DNA of 64,000 nt from Psychrobacillus insolitus. GTDB taxonomy: Bacteria > Bacillota > Bacilli > Bacillales_A > Planococcaceae. This document shows positions 18,171 to 27,939 of this stretch, one piece after another. The position numbers and the translations under genes are program-made. The stretch spans positions 1,302,001-1,366,000 of the forward strand of contig NZ_QKZI01000001.1 of NCBI RefSeq assembly GCF_003254155.1, in the 5' to 3' direction. A model generated the notes under the pieces. The model was not told the DNA's origin, ran no database searches, and saw nothing but the letters and a program-made list of their open reading frames with translations. Position 1 is the first letter of the stretch. Each line of letters begins with the position of its first letter.

Positions 18171-19058
18171 TTAAACTTTCAAGAATTTACGAACGGACAT
18201 AAAGCTACCCCATATACCAATGAATACAGCCATTAAAAGGATTAAGGCATTCACTTGGTAAATAAATGGTGAAAATTCAAGGAGTTCAAATAATTTTCCC
18301 TGTTCTAACTTCGGTGATAGCATATGATAAATTTTATAATATAGGAATGTTACGAGTGTAATCGGAATTATTGCACCTAGTATTCCAAGCCAAATACCTT
18401 CTAAAACAAATGGAATACGGATAAACCAATTTGTCGCACCAACTAATTTCATAATTTCAATATCTCGTCGTCTAGCAACAATCGTAATTCGAATTGTATT
18501 GGAAATTAAGAACATTGCCGTAAATAACAATGCAATAATTAGCACTAATCCAACATTCCTACTAGTATTCAAGAAAGAAAATAGTTTTTCTATTTTCCCT
18601 TTTCCATACTTCACTTCAAACGTATTGTCTAACTCATCGATCGCTAATGCTACCGCTTCTGTTTCTTGTGGATTTACTGCTTTCGCGTAAAATACATTAT
18701 GTAATGGATTTTCCTGTTCAAATAAACGTAGGTCTTCTCCAAAATCCATGACTAAATCATTTAGTTCCTCTTCTTTTGGAGAATAAAGAATTTCTGCAAC
18801 ACCACTAATATTAGTTATTTCTTCTTCTAAGGTAGCACGTGCTGCTTCATCTGCTGTTAACTCTACCATTACCTTTATTTCAACATCTTTTTCTAAATCA
18901 TCGGCTACTTTGCTTAAGTTCATCATAATTACGACAAACACACCAACAAGTAACAATGTGACAGTTACTGCACTAACCGATGCAAAAGTCATCCAGCCAT
19001 TTCGACCAATACTCTTAAAACTTTCTCTAAAATGACGCCCTAATGTTCTAGCCTTCAT
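18171..19058 (-). CDS. ftsX: Cell division/elongation ABC transporter permease FtsX
   Basis: Polytopic protein of about 295 residues: an N-terminal membrane segment, a large extracytoplasmic loop (about residues 45-160), then three C-terminal segments. Motif VARRRDIEIMKLVGAT is typical of FtsX. It transmits ATP-driven conformational change from FtsE to a wall hydrolase. The ATG at 19058 (MKARTLGRHF) has GAGGAG 9 nt upstream and overlaps the ftsE end by 11 nt; the longer frame has no better site. Confidence 0.95.
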   Translation of the reverse strand: MKARTLGRHFRESFKSIGRNGWMTFASVSAVTVTLLLVGVFVVIMMNLSKVADDLEKDVEIKVMVELTADEAARATLEEEITNISGVAEILYSPKEEELNDLVMDFGEDLRLFEQENPLHNVFYAKAVNPQETEAVALAIDELDNTFEVKYGKGKIEKLFSFLNTSRNVGLVLIIALLFTAMFLISNTIRITIVARRRDIEIMKLVGATNWFIRIPFVLEGIWLGILGAIIPITLVTFLYYKIYHMLSPKLEQGKLFELLEFSPFIYQVNALILLMAVFIGIWGSFMSVRKFLKV

Positions 19059-19734
19059 AACCGTAATCTCCTCTTGCATCATCTCGAGTGATTAAGCCAC
19101 CCTCAATTGCAATCACTCGATGTTTAATCGTATTTACAATTTCTCTATTGTGCGTTGCCATAATAATTGTTGTGCCTCGAGCATTAATTTCTTCAAAAAT
19201 ATTCATAATTTCCCATGATGTTTCAGGATCTAAGTTTCCTGTAGGTTCATCTGCAATTACTAGTTTAGGAGTATTCACAATTGAACGAGCAATCGACACA
19301 CGTTGTTGCTCTCCACCCGAAAGTTCTGTCGGGAACATTCTTGCTTTATGTTTTAACCCTACTAATTCTAAAACTTCCATAACTCTTGTGCGTATCACAC
19401 TAGGAGCCTCTTCTATCACCTCTAAAGCATATGCTACATTTTCATAGACATTTAACTTTGGTAATAGTTTAAAATCTTGAAAAACTACGCCGATTTGCCT
19501 TCTTAAATAAGGAACTCTGCTCGCTTTTAATTTTGCTAAGTTCGTTCCATTGATGATTATTTCACCTGAAGTGGGACGCTCTTCTCGATACATCATTTTT
19601 ATGAATGTTGATTTACCTGCTCCACTTGGTCCTACTACATAAAGAAACTCACCTTGCTCTATTTCTACATTAATACCATTCGCTGCAACAATACCATTTG
19701 GATATTTTTTGTAAACATTTATCATCTCTATCAT
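19048..19734 (-). CDS. ftsE: Cell division ATP-binding protein FtsE
   Basis: ABC ATPase of 228 residues: Walker A GPSGAGKSTF, signature LSGGEQQRVSIARS, Walker B LVIADEPTG, H-loop MATHN. It energises FtsX. The ATG start follows AGGTGG. It is first in a probable ftsE-ftsX-M23 operon. Confidence 0.97.
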   Translation of the reverse strand: MIEMINVYKKYPNGIVAANGINVEIEQGEFLYVVGPSGAGKSTFIKMMYREERPTSGEIIINGTNLAKLKASRVPYLRRQIGVVFQDFKLLPKLNVYENVAYALEVIEEAPSVIRTRVMEVLELVGLKHKARMFPTELSGGEQQRVSIARSIVNTPKLVIADEPTGNLDPETSWEIMNIFEEINARGTTIIMATHNREIVNTIKHRVIAIEGGLITRDDARGDYGYEG

Positions 19735-19954
19735 TTATAAACCACCTAATTTTGCATTTAAAAAAATACGACATGCCTATTATACCACCTGACAGCAATT
19801 CTAATGTTACAGTTTCATTTCAATTTCAACATATTTCTTAATCACTTTTGCTAATTAGCATGGATAAATAGTTTATGATAGGTCTAATCACGCATATACT
19901 TATTACCCATTTACCTTATTCGATACATATCCACGATTTCTCTCTAATTAATTC

Positions 19955-19992
19955 AAAAAAAATCTGTTACTCAAAATGAGCAACAGATTTTC
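19955..19992 (-). terminator. Terminator of cccB
   Basis: Stem AAAATCTGTTGCTCA / TGAGTAACAGATTTT (one wobble) with a T8 tail on the minus strand. The remaining 19735-19954 gap before ftsE is AT-rich; a promoter for ftsE is expected there but I cannot place one with confidence. Confidence 0.85.
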
Positions 19993-20012
19993 TTATATTG
20001 TATAAAAAATAA

Positions 20013-20360
20013 TTATTTTTTTTCAGATAACCATAGTGCTACTGCTTTTGCATCTTCACCAGAGATAATTCCACCAGGCATTGCTCCACGACCTTTTTCA
20101 ATAACAGTTAAAATTTCTTCTTCTGACAAACGAGCTCCTACGTCTTTTAGTGCAGGGAAGCTACCTTGTCCTTCTAAATTGGTACCATGACAACTAATAC
20201 AACTTTGGCCTACGATTTTTTCAGCATCAACAGAAGCAGTTTCAGTTGTTTCTGCTGGCTCAGTTTTAGTAGTATCTGTTTCCTTTGCACTATCGTCTCC
20301 ACCACAAGCGGCTAGCATTAAAGCAGATCCAAATAGTACAGCTAATAATTTTTTATTCAT
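20013..20360 (-). CDS. cccB: Cytochrome c-551 lipoprotein
   Basis: Small lipid-anchored cytochrome c of 115 residues. The lipobox LAAC puts the acylated Cys at residue 19. An acidic/Thr-rich linker is followed by the haem motif CISCH (54-58), and the distal Met is probably in GAMPGG. It carries electrons to terminal oxidase on the outer face of the membrane. Position next to yvjA matches B. subtilis. Confidence 0.93.
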   Translation of the reverse strand: MNKKLLAVLFGSALMLAACGGDDSAKETDTTKTEPAETTETASVDAEKIVGQSCISCHGTNLEGQGSFPALKDVGARLSEEEILTVIEKGRGAMPGGIISGEDAKAVALWLSEKK

Positions 20361-20410
20361 GCCATTATCTCCCTCAATTATAATTGAATTACATACTAAT
20401 TATACCAAAC

Positions 20411-21280
20411 TTAATACTTTTTGAAACCTTCCCCTAAAACTTCATGGGCATCCGATACTATAACAAAAGCACTAGGATCAATCATTTTCACAAAGTGTTT
20501 CAACTTTGTGAACTCTCTTTGATGCACAACAACCATTAAAATCGGACGTTCTTCTTCTGTATAGCCTCCAATCGCAGGTATTTTTGTTACACCACGATCG
20601 ATTTCTTTATATATAGTATCTCTCATTTCTTCTTGTTTATTCGTGAAGATATACACCATTTTCGATTGGCTGAATCCGAGCTGTATAATATCTATTGTTT
20701 TCGTTGTGACAAACAAACTGATTAAAGCAAATAACGCTTTTTCAATATCAAAAACCAGTGCAGCACTAAACACGATTAATCCATCGATCATTAAAACACT
20801 AGTGCCAAGTGAAAAACCTGTGTATTTTGTAATGATTTGTGCAGCAAGATCTGTTCCTCCAGTTGAAGCACCACCGCGAAATACAATTCCTAAACCAAGT
20901 CCGACTGAAATCCCTCCGAATATTGCACCAAGTAATGGATCCATTGTCCAAGGTTCAACGTTCGACGTTGCCAAAACAACTGCAGGAAGTGTGAGTGTGC
21001 CGACAAAAGATTTCAACCCAAACTGACTGCCAAGAAAAATGATACCAGCTATAAATAAGGGAATATTAAATGCGTACTGAACAATCCCAGGCTGCCACCC
21101 AAAAACGGATTGTAAAAGTGTACTAATACCGCTAACACCACCAGATGCGATTTGGTTTGGTAGTAGAAATACATTAAAGGCAATCGCAATTATTGCTGCT
21201 CCAATTATGACATATACATAATCTCTTCCTTTTTCGATATAGGAAGGAAGAGCTTTACTTGTAGTTTGTTTTCTTTTCAT
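20411..21280 (-). CDS. yvjA: YitT family membrane protein (YvjA)
   Basis: Protein of 289 residues with an N-terminal YitT membrane domain (five segments, motif LPNQIASGGVSGIST and GGASTGGTDL) and a C-terminal cytoplasmic DUF2179 domain (GVTKIPAIGGYTEEERPIL). Family function is unsettled. Start ATG with AGAGGATAG. It lies between cccB and prfB as in B. subtilis. Confidence 0.9.
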   Translation of the reverse strand: MKRKQTTSKALPSYIEKGRDYVYVIIGAAIIAIAFNVFLLPNQIASGGVSGISTLLQSVFGWQPGIVQYAFNIPLFIAGIIFLGSQFGLKSFVGTLTLPAVVLATSNVEPWTMDPLLGAIFGGISVGLGLGIVFRGGASTGGTDLAAQIITKYTGFSLGTSVLMIDGLIVFSAALVFDIEKALFALISLFVTTKTIDIIQLGFSQSKMVYIFTNKQEEMRDTIYKEIDRGVTKIPAIGGYTEEERPILMVVVHQREFTKLKHFVKMIDPSAFVIVSDAHEVLGEGFKKY

Positions 21281-21447
21281 TCATCTATCCTCTTTCAACC
21301 TTTTTTCTAATCTGCAATTAGTATAACAATTTGGATACTTTTTGGGAACTTCAATAGTGTGGCGCGGTAAAGGGATGAATTGGACGTTTGTAATATTTTC
21401 ACTTCCAAGTAAACGAACAACACAGCTACAGTACAATACTTAGACAC

Positions 21448-21485
21448 AAAAAAACCAATGCTAGATAAACATAACATTGGTTTTT
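21448..21485 (-). terminator. Terminator of prfB
   Basis: Stem AAAACCAATG / CATTGGTTTT with a 14-nt loop and T7 tail on the minus strand. Confidence 0.85.
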
Positions 21486-21493
21486 GAAATTAT

Positions 21494-22598
21494 TTATTCA
21501 ATTCTTGAGCGTAAATAAGCATGAATAAATGGATCGATATCTCCATCCACAACTCCATTTACATTTCCGCTTTCTTCCCCAGTTCGGTGGTCTTTCACCA
21601 TCGAATATGGGTGGAATACGTAAGAACGGATTTGACTTCCCCAGCCGATCTCTTTTTGCTCTCCACGAATTTCTAGTAATTGCGCTTCTTTTTCTTCTAT
21701 TTTCAATTGATACAATTTAGATTTCAATAATTTCATCGCTTGTTCACGGTTTTTAATCTGTGAACGTTCTGATTGACATGTAACAACACTATTTGTTGGT
21801 AAATGCGTAATACGAACCGCTGAATCGGTCGTATTAATATGCTGACCACCAGCCCCTGTTGCACGATACGTATCAATTTTCAAATCTTCTGTACGAATTT
21901 CAATTTCAATCTCATCTGTAAACTCTGGCATAACCTCACACGATACGAATGACGTATGGCGACGACCTGCCGAATCGAATGGTGAGATACGAACTAAACG
22001 ATGGACACCTTTTTCAGCTTTTAAATATCCATATGCATTATGCCCTTTAATAAGAAGTGTTACTGATTTAATACCAGCTTCATCCCCTGGTAAATAGTCG
22101 AGTGTTTCCACTTTAAACCCACGTTTATCTGCCCAGCGTTGGTACATACGTAATAGTATAGAACCCCAGTCTTGTGATTCTGTACCACCAGCACCTGGGT
22201 GTAATTCTAAAATTGCATTACGCTTATCATATTCTTCACTTAATAACATTTGCAATTCAAAGTCCGCAAGTTTAGATGTATACTCTTTTAGTTCGGAACC
22301 AAGTTCTTCTTGTAATTCTTCGTCTGGTTCTTCTTTGATCAATTCTAACGTCATTTCTAAGTTTTCTTGAATATCTACAAGATCATTATATTCTTCAACA
22401 ATTGCTTTTAAAGCATTTAACTCACTAATTACTTTTTGTGCATTTTGCGAGTCGTCCCAAAAATCAGGAAAAGTCATCGTTTCTTCTAATTCTTGCATAA
22501 GTGCCTCTTTGTTTTCTAAGTCAAAGAGACCCCCTGAAGTCGACCAATTTTTTCGCTGTTCTATCTAATTCATTTCGTACCGCTGCAATTTCCATCAT
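21494..22598 (-). CDS. prfB: Peptide chain release factor 2, with programmed +1 frameshift
   Basis: Translation release factor for UGA/UAA. The first frame starts at the ATG ATG near 22598 after GGAGG, reads [17 protein letters not shown] and ends at an in-frame TGA (22523-22521). The site AGGGGGTCTCTTTGAC is the classic RF2 autoregulatory slip: internal Shine-Dalgarno, CTT slip codon, then TGA-C. A +1 shift continues [15 protein letters not shown] into the main frame. The main frame has the SPF recognition tripeptide ([12 protein letters not shown]) and GAGGQ catalytic motif. Total is about 367 residues. A plain frame call would start wrongly at 22498. Confidence 0.97.
22521..22535 (-). promoter_or_regulatory. 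prfB: prfB +1 recoding site
   Basis: Minus-strand AGGGGGTCTCTTTGAC. AGGGGG pairs with 16S rRNA three nucleotides before the CTT slip codon, and the following stop is TGA-C, the weak context used by most bacterial prfB genes. RF2 shortage promotes the shift, giving negative feedback. Confidence 0.95.
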
Positions 22599-22691
22599 TA
22601 TATTTGTTCCTCCGAGTTTTATAAATTCTATTTAGTTATAGTTAACTTACTGAGTATCTGTCTAGCGCAAAGCTAGGAGCTTCCGCTTTTG

Positions 22692-25205
22692 TTATTGCAC
22701 TGCTCCGTGGCAGTTTTTATATTTTTTCCCGCTTCCGCATGGACATAAGTTATTACGACCTACAGCTGCTTCTTTACGTACTGGTTGTTTCTTCACAGCT
22801 TCTCCATCTTCTTTCGGATTGACTGCTTGACCTTTTGCCACTTCTTCACGCTCTAAATTATTGCGTATTTCTGCTTTCATCGCATATTTAGCAACATCTT
22901 CTTGAACGGATTGCACCATTTCTTCAAACATAGCAAATCCTTCGTTTTGGTATTCTCGAAGTGGATCTGATTGTCCATATGCACGAAGGTGAATCCCTTG
23001 GCGAAGTTGGTCCATTGCATCAATATGATCGATCCATTTGGAGTCAATCGAACGTAGCAATACAACTTTTTCAAATTCACGCATGCGTTCTGGAGTCATG
23101 CTTTCTTCTTTTTCATTATATAAGCGAATTACTTCTTCTTTAATCTTTTCAACGATTTCTTCAGAACTTGTTAATCCCTCAAAAGATAGATTTTTCGCAC
23201 TACCTTCAGGCAATAAGTTTGCATGAATGTAGTCTTCTATACTTTTTAGATTCCATTCCGCATTATTAACTGCACTTGTATGAGAAGCAACTAAACGCTC
23301 AATTGTTTCAAATAACATTGTTTCTACGAGAGCACGCATATTTTCTGTTTCTAATACTTCTAAACGTTCTTTGTAAATAATTTCACGTTGTTGGCGCAAT
23401 ACATCATCATATTGTAACAAACGTTTACGTGCATCGAAGTTATTTCCTTCCACACGTTTTTGTGCAGATTCTACTGCTCGTGATACCATTTTAGATTGAA
23501 TTGGTTGAGAATCTTCCATTCCCATCTTCGTCATCATGGCACGCATATTATCTGAACCAAAACGGCGCATCAAATCATCTTCCATGGATAGATAGAACTG
23601 TGTAACCCCTGGATCTCCTTGACGACCTGCACGTCCACGTAACTGGTTATCGATACGTCTAGATTCATGACGCTCTGTACCAATAACCGCAAGTCCACCA
23701 ACCTCTACAACACCTTCACCAAGTTTAATATCTGTACCACGTCCTGCCATGTTTGTGGCAATCGTAACAGATCCAAGATGTCCAGCAGTGGCAATTATTT
23801 CTGCTTCATGCTCATGGTTTTTCGCATTTAATACATTGTGCTTAATCCCATGTTTTGATAGAGCCTTGGAAATAATTTCAGAAGTTTCAATCGCAACTGT
23901 ACCAATTAAAACGGGCTGACCTTTTTTATTTTTTTCAGCTATATCGTTAGCGACTGCTTCGAATTTTCCGTTCATAGAAGCGTATATCAAGTCTGCACGA
24001 TCATCTCGTTTAATCGGACGATTAGTTGGAATCGCAATAACATTCATATTATAAATATTACGGAATTCTTCTTCTTCTGTTTTCGCTGTACCAGTCATAC
24101 CTGATAATTTATCGTACATACGGAAGAAGTTTTGGAATGTAATTGTTGCCATTGTCATGGATTCATTTTGTATTTCTAATCCTTCTTTTGCTTCGATTGC
24201 TTGATGTAATCCATCGCTGTAACGACGACCTTTCATCAAACGACCAGTGAACGAATCAACAATTACTACTTCTCCGTCTTGCACGACGTAATCTACATCT
24301 ATAAGCATCGAAACATGTGCCTTTAATGATTGATTTACTGCGTGATTCAAGCGAACATGTGTTAAATCAAATAAGTTTTCAATTCCGAAAGCTTTTTCTA
24401 CTTTCTCAACGCCAGCATCTGTTAACGTTACACCTTTTGTCGACTCATCATATGTGAAATCCGTATCTTTTGTTAAAACACGTACAAAAGCGTTCGCTTG
24501 TTTATAAAGCAGTGCAGCTTTTGCCGCTTGCCCTGAGATGATTAATGGAGTTCTCGCTTCATCGACTAAAATAGAATCGACTTCATCGATTACAGCATAA
24601 TAAAGAGGACGTTGTACTTTATCTTCCTTATATAGCACCATATTATCTCGTAAATAATCAAATCCAAGTTCATTATTTGTGGAATACGTAATATCCGATG
24701 CATAAGCTGCGCGTTTTTCATCTTTTGATAAAGAATTTAAATTTAAGCCAACAGTTAGACCTAGAAACTCATATAATTTTGCCATTTCAGCTGCATCACG
24801 ACTTGCCAAATATTCATTGACTGTTACAACATGAGCACCTTGAGCTGGTATTGCATTTAAATAAATAGACAAAGTAGAGGTAAGTGTTTTACCTTCCCCT
24901 GTTTTCATCTCCGCAATATTCCCTTCATGAAGAGCAGCTGCTCCCATAATTTGAACGCGGAAAGGATACATGTCAAGCACACGCTTTGCCGCTTCACGTA
25001 TAACAGCAAATGCTTCTGGTAATAAATTAGTTAAAGTTTCCCCTTTTGCAAAACGTGTACGAAATTCTTCTGTTTTATCTCTTAATTGACTATCACTTTT
25101 AGCGTCCATTTCACTTGCGAAATTTTCTACTTGATCGGCAATTTTTTCTAATCGTTTTATCTCACGTTTATTTAAATCGAACACCTTATTTAGTACACCA
25201 AGCAT
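22692..25205 (-). CDS. secA: Preprotein translocase ATPase SecA
   Basis: Motor of Sec export, 837 residues. Walker [13 protein letters not shown]-like box [17 protein letters not shown], and a C-terminal zinc motif [14 protein letters not shown] that binds SecB or phospholipid in this family. Full length for Bacillales. Monocistronic-looking, with a relic of the AAAAGCGGAAGC dispersed repeat in the short gap to prfB (about 22658-22690). Confidence 0.97.
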   Translation of the reverse strand: MLGVLNKVFDLNKREIKRLEKIADQVENFASEMDAKSDSQLRDKTEEFRTRFAKGETLTNLLPEAFAVIREAAKRVLDMYPFRVQIMGAAALHEGNIAEMKTGEGKTLTSTLSIYLNAIPAQGAHVVTVNEYLASRDAAEMAKLYEFLGLTVGLNLNSLSKDEKRAAYASDITYSTNNELGFDYLRDNMVLYKEDKVQRPLYYAVIDEVDSILVDEARTPLIISGQAAKAALLYKQANAFVRVLTKDTDFTYDESTKGVTLTDAGVEKVEKAFGIENLFDLTHVRLNHAVNQSLKAHVSMLIDVDYVVQDGEVVIVDSFTGRLMKGRRYSDGLHQAIEAKEGLEIQNESMTMATITFQNFFRMYDKLSGMTGTAKTEEEEFRNIYNMNVIAIPTNRPIKRDDRADLIYASMNGKFEAVANDIAEKNKKGQPVLIGTVAIETSEIISKALSKHGIKHNVLNAKNHEHEAEIIATAGHLGSVTIATNMAGRGTDIKLGEGVVEVGGLAVIGTERHESRRIDNQLRGRAGRQGDPGVTQFYLSMEDDLMRRFGSDNMRAMMTKMGMEDSQPIQSKMVSRAVESAQKRVEGNNFDARKRLLQYDDVLRQQREIIYKERLEVLETENMRALVETMLFETIERLVASHTSAVNNAEWNLKSIEDYIHANLLPEGSAKNLSFEGLTSSEEIVEKIKEEVIRLYNEKEESMTPERMREFEKVVLLRSIDSKWIDHIDAMDQLRQGIHLRAYGQSDPLREYQNEGFAMFEEMVQSVQEDVAKYAMKAEIRNNLEREEVAKGQAVNPKEDGEAVKKQPVRKEAAVGRNNLCPCGSGKKYKNCHGAVQ

Positions 25206-25340
25206 ATATTTTCACTTCCCATTTAGACTTACTCTACATTTTACCACCCTAAACAAACCCATGCAAATTAGAATTACTAGTGGAAGCGCCTATTTTCCCC
25301 TCGTGGAGCGTACACGCTATTGGGGATGTATTGATTATAT

Positions 25341-25375
25341 AAAAAACTCTCCTCAATAGTGTCTGAGGAGAGTTT
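25341..25375 (-). terminator. Terminator of hpf
   Basis: AACTCTCCTCA / TGAGGAGAGTT with an 8-nt loop and T6 tail on the minus strand. A fragment of the GGAAGCGCC dispersed repeat lies just beyond (about 25273-25318). Confidence 0.88.
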
Positions 25376-25387
25376 GGGGGAAACAAA

Positions 25388-25945
25388 TTAGTTTGTTTCG
25401 ATTAAACCATATTTACCATCTTTACGCTTGTAAACGATATGAGTACCATTAGAATCTGCATCTGTGAAGATAAAGAAATTATGGCCAAGCATATTCATTT
25501 GTAGTACAGCTTCTTCTTGATCCATTGGTTTAAGATCAAATTGTTTTGTACGTACGATATTATATTCTTCTTCCTCAGTATTAGTAGCTGAAGAATCATT
25601 AGTCTCGACTTGTGCAAAGAAAGTAGCAATCCCTTCGCGTTCACGGAATTTACGATTTACTTTTGTTTTATGTTTACGAATTTGACGTTCTAACTTATCA
25701 ACGATTAAATCTACTGCAGCATACATATCAGTATGACGCTCTTCTGCACGCAATGTTAAGTTTTTCATCGGAATTGTAACTTCCACTTTAGTTTGACGAT
25801 CATTATACACTTTTAAATTGACATTGGCAGTTGCTTGCATTTCTTCGTTAAAGTACCGATCAACTTTCTCGATTTTCCCCTCAACGTACTCTCGAATTGC
25901 AGGAGTCACCTCTATATTTTCTCCTCGAATGTTAAAGTTCAACAT
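25388..25945 (-). CDS. hpf: Long-form ribosome hibernation promoting factor
   Basis: Protein of 185 residues. The N-terminal S30AE domain (MLNFNIRGENIEVTPAIREYV) binds the 30S A/P site. The C-terminal domain (VRTKQFDLKPMDQEEAVLQM) dimerises to give 100S ribosomes. It corresponds to YvyD of B. subtilis. ATG start with AGGAGG upstream. It sits between secA and, after the inserted region, fliT, which matches B. subtilis order. Confidence 0.95.
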   Translation of the reverse strand: MLNFNIRGENIEVTPAIREYVEGKIEKVDRYFNEEMQATANVNLKVYNDRQTKVEVTIPMKNLTLRAEERHTDMYAAVDLIVDKLERQIRKHKTKVNRKFREREGIATFFAQVETNDSSATNTEEEEYNIVRTKQFDLKPMDQEEAVLQMNMLGHNFFIFTDADSNGTHIVYKRKDGKYGLIETN

Positions 25946-26056
25946 GTAAACTCCTCCTTTAATAATAACTCTATTAGTATATTTCTACACAGCCGTTGAA
26001 TTATCCTTCTTTTTTCAAATAAAAATTTTAATAATTGTCGGATTTTGTTGTATTAT

Positions 26057-26437
26057 TTACTTTTTCTTTTCTACTTCCTTATGACGTCTCGCTTTTAGTT
26101 CTTCGGTTATTAATTTTTCGCTTTCATGATCTCCCATTAACCTTATGCCATATTCAAATGCATCATTTTTTCTTTTAGTCCAAACAAACTCACCAATTAT
26201 TTGGATTGGAGATTCATCTAATACAAATTGTATTTCTACTTGTTTCAACTGATCAATTGAAATTTGAAATTGCGTATATATTCGTAATCCATTTGGACTA
26301 ATATCTATAATTTTACAATTACCTTTTTTGGACATCTCCATTTCAGAAGTAGCAGTGGCATTTTTTATTAATCGAAAGGTAGCATCACAAGGCTCACCGA
26401 ATGTATATCTAAAATATTCGTTACGTTTATAAAGCAT
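26057..26437 (-). CDS. PilZ domain protein
   Basis: Protein of about 126 residues with a PilZ-like beta-barrel: CKIIDISPNGLRIY matches the D-x-S-x-x-G part. The usual RxxxR arm is poor here (ATFRLIKNA), so c-di-GMP binding is doubtful. The ATG at 26437 (MLYKRNEYFRYTFGEP) is chosen over a 24-codon extension that lacks conserved character; its ribosome site (GATGGGG) is weak. Location near motility genes suggests a flagellar or envelope role by inference. Confidence 0.72.
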   Translation of the reverse strand: MLYKRNEYFRYTFGEPCDATFRLIKNATATSEMEMSKKGNCKIIDISPNGLRIYTQFQISIDQLKQVEIQFVLDESPIQIIGEFVWTKRKNDAFEYGIRLMGDHESEKLITEELKARRHKEVEKKK

Positions 26438-26518
26438 GCTAATTACCCCATCCCTACATCTTTTACATCTACTCCTATTATGCCGAATAAAATATGAATT
26501 ATCAATCAACTTGGTAGA

Positions 26519-26737
26519 TTAACCTTTTGTTATACAGTAAAACGAGAAGTTGACTGCTGCAAATCCTTTTCCATGTATGCCAGAACGAGCTGCTTCAATA
26601 CTTTCATCAGCTAATTCTACCGCAATCGTTGCTTGATTATTTAAGGAAGTTGCTTTTTCAGTCATTTCACCAAACGTCATAGAAAATTCTTCTAAGAAAG
26701 TGCGTATGCCTATGGTTGCTTCTTTTTGAGCTAGCAT
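26519..26737 (-). pseudogene. Chemoreceptor (MCP) fragment
   Basis: A 72-codon frame whose end, SIEAARSGIHGKGFAAV, matches the hairpin tip of methyl-accepting proteins (compare [17 protein letters not shown] in the intact MCP at 39-41 kb). Sensor, membrane and most signalling parts are missing and the frame ends abruptly. Interpreted as a remnant. Nothing else coding is visible from 26738 to 26938. Confidence 0.55.
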
Positions 26738-26939
26738 ATTTTTAGATACTTAACATTAAATTTACAACACTGTAATAATAGAATTCAGAACTTGTAAAAA
26801 GGAAGTATTTTATCGAGGGTGAATTTAAATTTAGTGATGCTGTCGAAAGAGCGCGGATTGCAGAATAAGCTATGGTTCGACATTGGTTTTGTTGTGATGA
26901 ATATTGTCGAATCGGAAAATAGAGTGGAATTTTATAGAT

Positions 26940-26969
26940 AAAAAATAGCCTCCTTGTGATGAAGGAGGC
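26940..26969 (-). terminator. Terminator of the catE-like gene
   Basis: GCCTCCTT / AAGGAGGC with a 6-nt loop, followed by TATTTTTTAT on the minus strand. Confidence 0.85.
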
Positions 26970-26983
26970 ACTAATTGGATTGC

Positions 26984-27829
26984 TTATTTTACGATCATTT
27001 TGATTTTATTTTGCGATGGATCTTTTGTAGTGAAGATACCGTCTTCTTGAATTACTTCGACTTCGATTGCTTTTAATTGATCAATTGCAGCATTTAACTC
27101 TTCAGTGCTTGGGAAGACTAAAGTGAATGCTTTCAGTCCAACTACGTTTTCCGCAGGTGCTAATGCGCCCACTCCGTTCCAAGTGTTTAAGCCAACATGA
27201 TGATGGTATTTTCCAGAAGCCATGAATAATGCACCTGGGTATGGAGTAACGACTTGCAATCCTAAAGCGTTGAAAAATTTCTCCGTTTCTACTAATTCTT
27301 TTACGGATAAATGGATATGCCCCATAACTGTGCCTTCTGGTAAGCCATTCCATTGTGTGTTTGCGCCTGCTTCTAAGATACTTTGTGCATCAATTTGCAG
27401 TGTATCCATTCCTACGTAACCGTCTTTCCAAGTCCACTCTGTATCTGGACGGTCGCTGTAAATTTCAATGCCGTTACCATCTGGATCATTTAAGTAAAGT
27501 GCTTCGCTCACCAAGTGATCTCCTGCTCCGATGCGGATGTTCGTTTCAGCAAAGTGTCTCAATACAGCACCTAAATCTTCACGAGTAGGAAGTAATAGTG
27601 CAAAGTGGTACAAGCCTGTTGTTTTTTGATGTGTCGGGATGATGTCTGTTGGTTGTTCGATTGATAGTAATGCTGTTTGTCCATCTGCAGTTAATAGAGC
27701 TTTCGTTGCTGTTTTTTCAAGCACTTTAAATCCTACAACTTCTTGGTAAAAAGTTAGTGAGTTTTCTAAGTTTGTTACTTTTAATTCTACTAGTTCTACG
27801 AATGTGTATGGTTTGTTATGAAATTTCAT
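26984..27829 (-). CDS. catE: VOC-family ring-cleavage dioxygenase, CatE-like
   Basis: Protein of 281 residues with two vicinal-oxygen-chelate modules. The first is residues ~8-125 (VELKVTNLENSLTFYQEVVGF; LYHFALLLPTRED; IEIYSDRP) and the second ~165-280 (MGHIHLSVKEL; YHHHVGLNTW). Close in length and plan to B. subtilis CatE, a catechol-2,3-dioxygenase protecting against catechols and quinones. The palindromic sites upstream support quinone- or thiol-responsive control. Substrate is inferred. Confidence 0.82.
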   Translation of the reverse strand: MKFHNKPYTFVELVELKVTNLENSLTFYQEVVGFKVLEKTATKALLTADGQTALLSIEQPTDIIPTHQKTTGLYHFALLLPTREDLGAVLRHFAETNIRIGAGDHLVSEALYLNDPDGNGIEIYSDRPDTEWTWKDGYVGMDTLQIDAQSILEAGANTQWNGLPEGTVMGHIHLSVKELVETEKFFNALGLQVVTPYPGALFMASGKYHHHVGLNTWNGVGALAPAENVVGLKAFTLVFPSTEELNAAIDQLKAIEVEVIQEDGIFTTKDPSQNKIKMIVK

Positions 27830-27856
27830 TTTATATTCCCCCGTTTTTTATATTAG

Positions 27857-27895
27857 TTACTTATAGTAAGTTATTATATTTTAGTTACTTAGTAA
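27857..27895. promoter_or_regulatory. Paired palindromes upstream of catE (probable CatR/YodB-type operator)
   Basis: TTACTTATAGTAA (27857-27869) and TTACTTAGTAA (27885-27895) are two TTACT...AGTAA palindromes about 28 bp apart centre to centre, 30-65 bp upstream of the catE start. MarR/DUF24 regulators of B. subtilis (CatR, YodB) bind TTACTn..AGTAA-type boxes. No regulator gene is adjacent. Confidence 0.65.
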
Positions 27896-27939
27896 AGTCA
27901 AGTATCTTATTCTGAAGTAATGTTGTTGCGGTATGTAGA

